In this document: piece after piece, positions 63,973 to 64,000 of the stretch
Layout of the letters: each line of letters opens with the position of its first letter
How positions within the stretch are numbered: position 1 is the first letter of the stretch
Assembly (NCBI RefSeq): GCF_047663525.1
Contig: NC_092606.1
Coordinates: forward strand, 5,020,501 to 5,084,500
Source of the DNA: Anas platyrhynchos
Taxonomy: Eukaryota > Chordata > Aves > Anseriformes > Anatidae
DNA length: 64,000 nt
Direction: 5' to 3'
The notes under the pieces: model-generated
Database searches by the model: none
What the model was told of the DNA's origin: nothing
What the model saw: the letters and a program-made list of their open reading frames with translations, nothing else
Made by a program: the position numbers and the translations under genes

Positions 63973-64000
63973 TGAGCCGTGCCCCCGATGTCCCCAGCTG

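Overview
The window is vertebrate nuclear DNA, most likely a bird. The genes have many short introns with GT-AG (twice GC-AG) splice sites. GC content is high, simple and minisatellite repeats are abundant, and there is an antisense-looking tail of a CR1 LINE, all of which fits an avian microchromosome. The gene set and orientations match human 17q11.2 as I remember it: NEK8(-), TLCD1(+), RPL23A(-), RAB34(+), PROCA1(+), SUPT6H(-), SDF2(+), KIAA0100/BLTP2(+). One further gene, an adenine-phosphoribosyltransferase-like gene on the minus strand, sits between RAB34 and PROCA1. I do not recall it in the human locus.

Layout. Positions 66-9683 hold NEK8, with a CR1 fragment in intron 2 and a cluster of RFX X-box motifs in intron 1. 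Positions 9.7-11.5 kb are a head-to-head gap filled mostly by a minisatellite. TLCD1 is at 11591-13245. Positions 13.5-16.4 kb are intergenic with nothing recognised. RPL23A is at 16472-18606 and carries two box C/D snoRNAs (SNORD42 and SNORD4 types) in its introns. A bidirectional promoter with ZNF143-type and NRF1 motifs lies at 18.6-19.0 kb. RAB34 is at 19655-21570 and the APRT-like gene at 21918-22854. A TGCCA-rich minisatellite abuts the TATA promoter of PROCA1 (24471-25965). SUPT6H is at 28919-50023, with its 3' UTR reaching about 27.09 kb and a 5' intron reaching about 54.07 kb. An ETS-type divergent promoter separates it from SDF2 (54269-55712). G-rich tandem repeats and a GC-box array precede BLTP2, which starts at 57369 and runs off the right edge.

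I rebuilt every coding gene exon by exon. The reading frame closes in each: NEK8 698 aa, TLCD1 249 aa, RPL23A in frame, RAB34 259 aa, APRT-like 195 aa from its first clear ATG, PROCA1 294 aa, SUPT6H 1726 aa, SDF2 238 aa, and the first 1103 codons of BLTP2. The genes do not form one pathway. They span cilia (NEK8, RAB34), membrane lipid (TLCD1, PROCA1, BLTP2), translation (RPL23A and its snoRNAs), transcription elongation (SUPT6H), ER folding (SDF2) and possibly purine metabolism (APRT-like).

I see no self-contained new biological system. The most informative signals are the X-box cluster in NEK8, the two snoRNAs whose guides match 18S rRNA at U116 and U121, the APRT-like gene with an altered PRPP loop, a shared two-strand poly(A) signal, and repeat arrays that give a strand skew flipping sign at each promoter.
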